Below are positions 62,116 through 64,000 of a DNA stretch of 64,000 nucleotides, piece by piece. Each line of letters opens with the position of its first letter. Position 1 is the first letter of the stretch. The notes below the pieces were generated by a model. That model was not told the DNA's origin and did no database searches. It was given only the letters and a program-made list of their open reading frames with translations. The stretch comes from Psychromonas sp030397575 (GTDB lineage Bacteria; Pseudomonadota; Gammaproteobacteria; Enterobacterales; Psychromonadaceae): assembly GCF_046250175.1 (NCBI RefSeq), contig NZ_CP176468.1; one strand, 5' to 3'. The translations under genes and the position numbers were made by a program.

Positions 62116-63057
62116 TTAGCCTTTATTATTATTCAAGCTAGTAATTATTGTCATTGCTTGCGCTACCATTGAAGCTGCATCATTGCCGCTATCAGGCAGC
62201 AGTACTACTGAAGATTCCTTGGCAATGGCCGCTTTAGCTTGAATCGCTTTGGTTGCGAGGTCTAACTGAATCGCTTTTTGACCTGATTCTGTATTCGCAG
62301 CTTCACCTACTTTATTTAATGCTTCAGCTTGTGCTTCTGCAACAGCAATGATCGCTTCTGCTTCACCTTGTGCACGTAATACTTGCTCTTCTTTTTCAGC
62401 CTGTGCTTGTAATACTACTGATTGTTTTTGCCCTTCCGCAACGTTAATAGCCGCTTGGCGATCACCTTCTGACTCCAAAATTTGAGCACGTTTAACACGC
62501 TCTGCTTTCATTTGAGTTTCCATGGCTTCCATGACGGTTGTTGGTGGTACGATATCTTTAATTTCGTAACGTAAGACCTGAATGCCCCAAGGGCCAGCAG
62601 CTTCGTTAATTGATGCAACAATATTAGTATTTAATACATCACGCTCTTCAAAGGTTTTATCTAACTCCATTTTACCCAACTCTGAACGCATCGTAGTTTG
62701 TGATAATTGCGTCACAGCAAACACATAATCATCAACCCCATAAGTAGCTTTATACGGGTCTAATACTCGGAAGAATAATACGCCATCCACACTCAATGAG
62801 ATGTTATCTCGTGTAATAGCACTTTGGCTTGGTACATCAACCGCTTGTTCTTTCAAAGAACGGTTTGCACCAATATGATCAATAAATGGCACTAAAAAAT
62901 TTAAACCTGCTTCACGTGTTGACTGATACTTACCAAAACGCTCAATTAAATAGGCTCGATTTTGTGGTACAAAAATAATTGATTTCTTTAAAATGATCAC
63001 CACTAATATCAAGATAAACACTTGTATATTCAGTACGTATTCCAATAAGATATCCAT
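62116..63057 (-). CDS. qmcA: SPFH/stomatin-like protein QmcA
   Basis: A 313-residue protein with an N-terminal membrane anchor (about 8-25), an SPFH/band-7 domain (FVPQNRAYLIERFGKYQSTREAG to about 190) and a long Ala/Glu-rich coiled coil (about 195-280) that drives oligomerisation. QmcA-type proteins form ring-shaped assemblies with HflKC/FtsH-like roles in membrane quality control. AAGGAAG precedes the ATG. It is the first gene of qmcA-nfeD. Confidence 0.94.
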   Translation of the reverse strand: MDILLEYVLNIQVFILILVVIILKKSIIFVPQNRAYLIERFGKYQSTREAGLNFLVPFIDHIGANRSLKEQAVDVPSQSAITRDNISLSVDGVLFFRVLDPYKATYGVDDYVFAVTQLSQTTMRSELGKMELDKTFEERDVLNTNIVASINEAAGPWGIQVLRYEIKDIVPPTTVMEAMETQMKAERVKRAQILESEGDRQAAINVAEGQKQSVVLQAQAEKEEQVLRAQGEAEAIIAVAEAQAEALNKVGEAANTESGQKAIQLDLATKAIQAKAAIAKESSVVLLPDSGNDAASMVAQAMTIITSLNNNKG

Positions 63058-63346
63058 GTTAACTTCCTTAAATAAAAAATAGTTTTAAATGCTTGGTATA
63101 AATGATAGTAACTGGTTGTTTAACAAATAAGACAAAGACTCTGTAATGCGTATTAAATACCTAGAATTAAGCTTAATATCATCAATGTATTTTAATATCA
63201 TACAGTAAAGGTTAAGTGAAATACGCTAGACCTATAACAATATTCAGAATGACGTTGATATTATTGATACGCGTCATACCACTATTTAGCTCACAATGTA
63301 TTAAACATACATCCTATGATGTATCTGTCCCGATAGAGGAAAAATA

Positions 63347-63694
63347 ATGTCACAAAAAATTTATTGCATCGCTATGTTTCGCCCTAAACCAGGCAAAGAA
63401 GAGCAGTTATTCAAGGTACTTCAATCACTAGAGCCTAACTCTCAACGCGAAGATGGTTGTATTCAATACTTGGTTACAAGACAAATAGATAATCCTTTCG
63501 CGACAGGTGAAAGCTTTCCCTTTGTATTTAATGAAATTTGGGCAAATAAAGCAGCTTTTGAAGCACATTGTCAACGAAAAGAGATAGTGGCATTTTTTGA
63601 ACAACAATGTGTTGCCGAAGACGGCTTAGTGGAAGCTCACAATGTATGTGTTTATAGCGATCAACCCGCTAACTTCGACGCACCACAACTATAA
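63347..63694 (+). CDS. ABM-fold protein, putative quinol monooxygenase
   Basis: A 115-residue dimeric alpha-beta barrel protein of the antibiotic biosynthesis monooxygenase (YgiN-like) family. MFRPKPGKEEQLFKVLQSL, REDGCIQYLVTR and FNEIWANKAAFEAHCQ are the recurring blocks. Family members oxidise quinols or small aromatics without cofactor; the substrate is unknown here. A good ribosome site (GAGGA) fixes the start. It is monocistronic. Confidence 0.85.
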   Translation: MSQKIYCIAMFRPKPGKEEQLFKVLQSLEPNSQREDGCIQYLVTRQIDNPFATGESFPFVFNEIWANKAAFEAHCQRKEIVAFFEQQCVAEDGLVEAHNVCVYSDQPANFDAPQL

Positions 63695-63889
63695 CTTAAA
63701 TTTCAATTTGCCGGCCAAAGTCACGAATTTGTGCTTTGGTCACTTAATCAACTAATTTTTGATTGCCCCTCAAAGTAGCTTTTTCCATCACCTTGTAAGT
63801 AATACTGTATTTTGACCTAATAATTTTGTTCACCACCCCACAAACTGTTATTGTAGCGGTCATTATTAGCCGATCAGGAAATTATTATC

Positions 63890-64000
63890 GTGAGTGACAC
63901 CTCTTTTGCAAGTTTGCCTTTATCAAAGAGCCTTTTAAGCAACCTAGAATCATTAAATTATCAGCAGATGACTGAGATACAGGCGCAATCTTTACCACTT
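63890..64000 (+). CDS. dbpA: DEAD-box RNA helicase N-terminus, DbpA-like (partial)
   Basis: 37 codons are visible before the window ends. The N-terminus FASLPLSKSLLSNLESLNYQQMT-type stretch ends in the Q motif (MTEIQAQSLP), which binds adenine in DEAD-box helicases. The short FASLPLS-type start resembles DbpA, the 23S hairpin-92-specific helicase, but SrmB- or RhlE-like helicases cannot be ruled out from 37 residues. The start is GTG with AGGA about 10 bases upstream. Confidence 0.7.
   Translation, partial: MSDTSFASLPLSKSLLSNLESLNYQQMTEIQAQSLPL

Noticed and set aside
63718..63750. Imperfect hairpin after the ABM-fold gene as terminator
   Set aside because: The stem has a bulge and is not followed by a T run; kept out of the feature list.

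Overview
This 64 kb window is chromosomal DNA from a gammaproteobacterium. It is AT-rich, densely packed, and made almost entirely of housekeeping or conserved accessory genes. Gene content and local order (cysS divergent from ppiB-lpxH, proQ-prc, priC-rsmS, lolCDE, PilZ-mfd-csiV, rluC divergent from rne, sapABCDF, qmcA-nfeD) fit a marine Alteromonadales/Vibrionales-type organism; a Psychromonas-like genome is my best guess, inferred from protein character and not from a marker gene. I saw no rRNA, tRNA, CRISPR array, insertion sequence, phage or integron.

Layout. 1-5 kb: the end of a DUF294/CBS protein with its DEDDh exonuclease, a BCCT osmolyte transporter, epd, and a small Cys-cluster protein. 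4.7-16 kb is a striking anaerobic block: ubiT divergent from ubiU-ubiV (oxygen-independent ubiquinone synthesis), then a nine-gene minus-strand run moaA-mobA-moaB-moaC-moaD-moaE-modA-modB-modC (molybdenum cofactor synthesis and molybdate uptake), divergent from a NarQ/NarP-like two-component pair. FNR-like boxes lie in the two divergent promoter regions. 16-20 kb: dinG, a TSUP permease, priC, rsmS. 20-30 kb: cysS, ppiB-lpxH, fadD, proQ-prc, trhP-yfhL-MATE. 30-36 kb: sapABCDF. 36-44 kb: a catalytically degenerate GGDEF/EAL protein, ttcA, tpiA, yccA, a GDSL lipoprotein, lolCDE. 44-53 kb: PilZ-like protein, mfd, csiV, then rluC-HAD phosphatase-ybiB on the minus strand. 53-64 kb: rne, trxB, folD, yccS, tusE, efpL, qmcA-nfeD, a small ABM-fold protein and the start of dbpA.

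How they work together. The clearest joint story is the 4.7-16 kb block: a quinone made without O2, the cofactor of molybdoenzymes, the metal importer and a nitrate-type sensor are side by side, although no molybdoenzyme is present here. Several genes have supported starts that differ from the longest open frame (moaA, moaB, narP, trhP, PilZ-like, trxB, folD, tusE). Several proteins deviate at motifs normally diagnostic of function: the NarQ P-box, DinG iron-sulfur ligands, SapD/SapF signature motifs, and the GGDEF/EAL catalytic residues. I found no clearly new system; the best candidates for follow-up are the anaerobic supercluster and the altered sensor.
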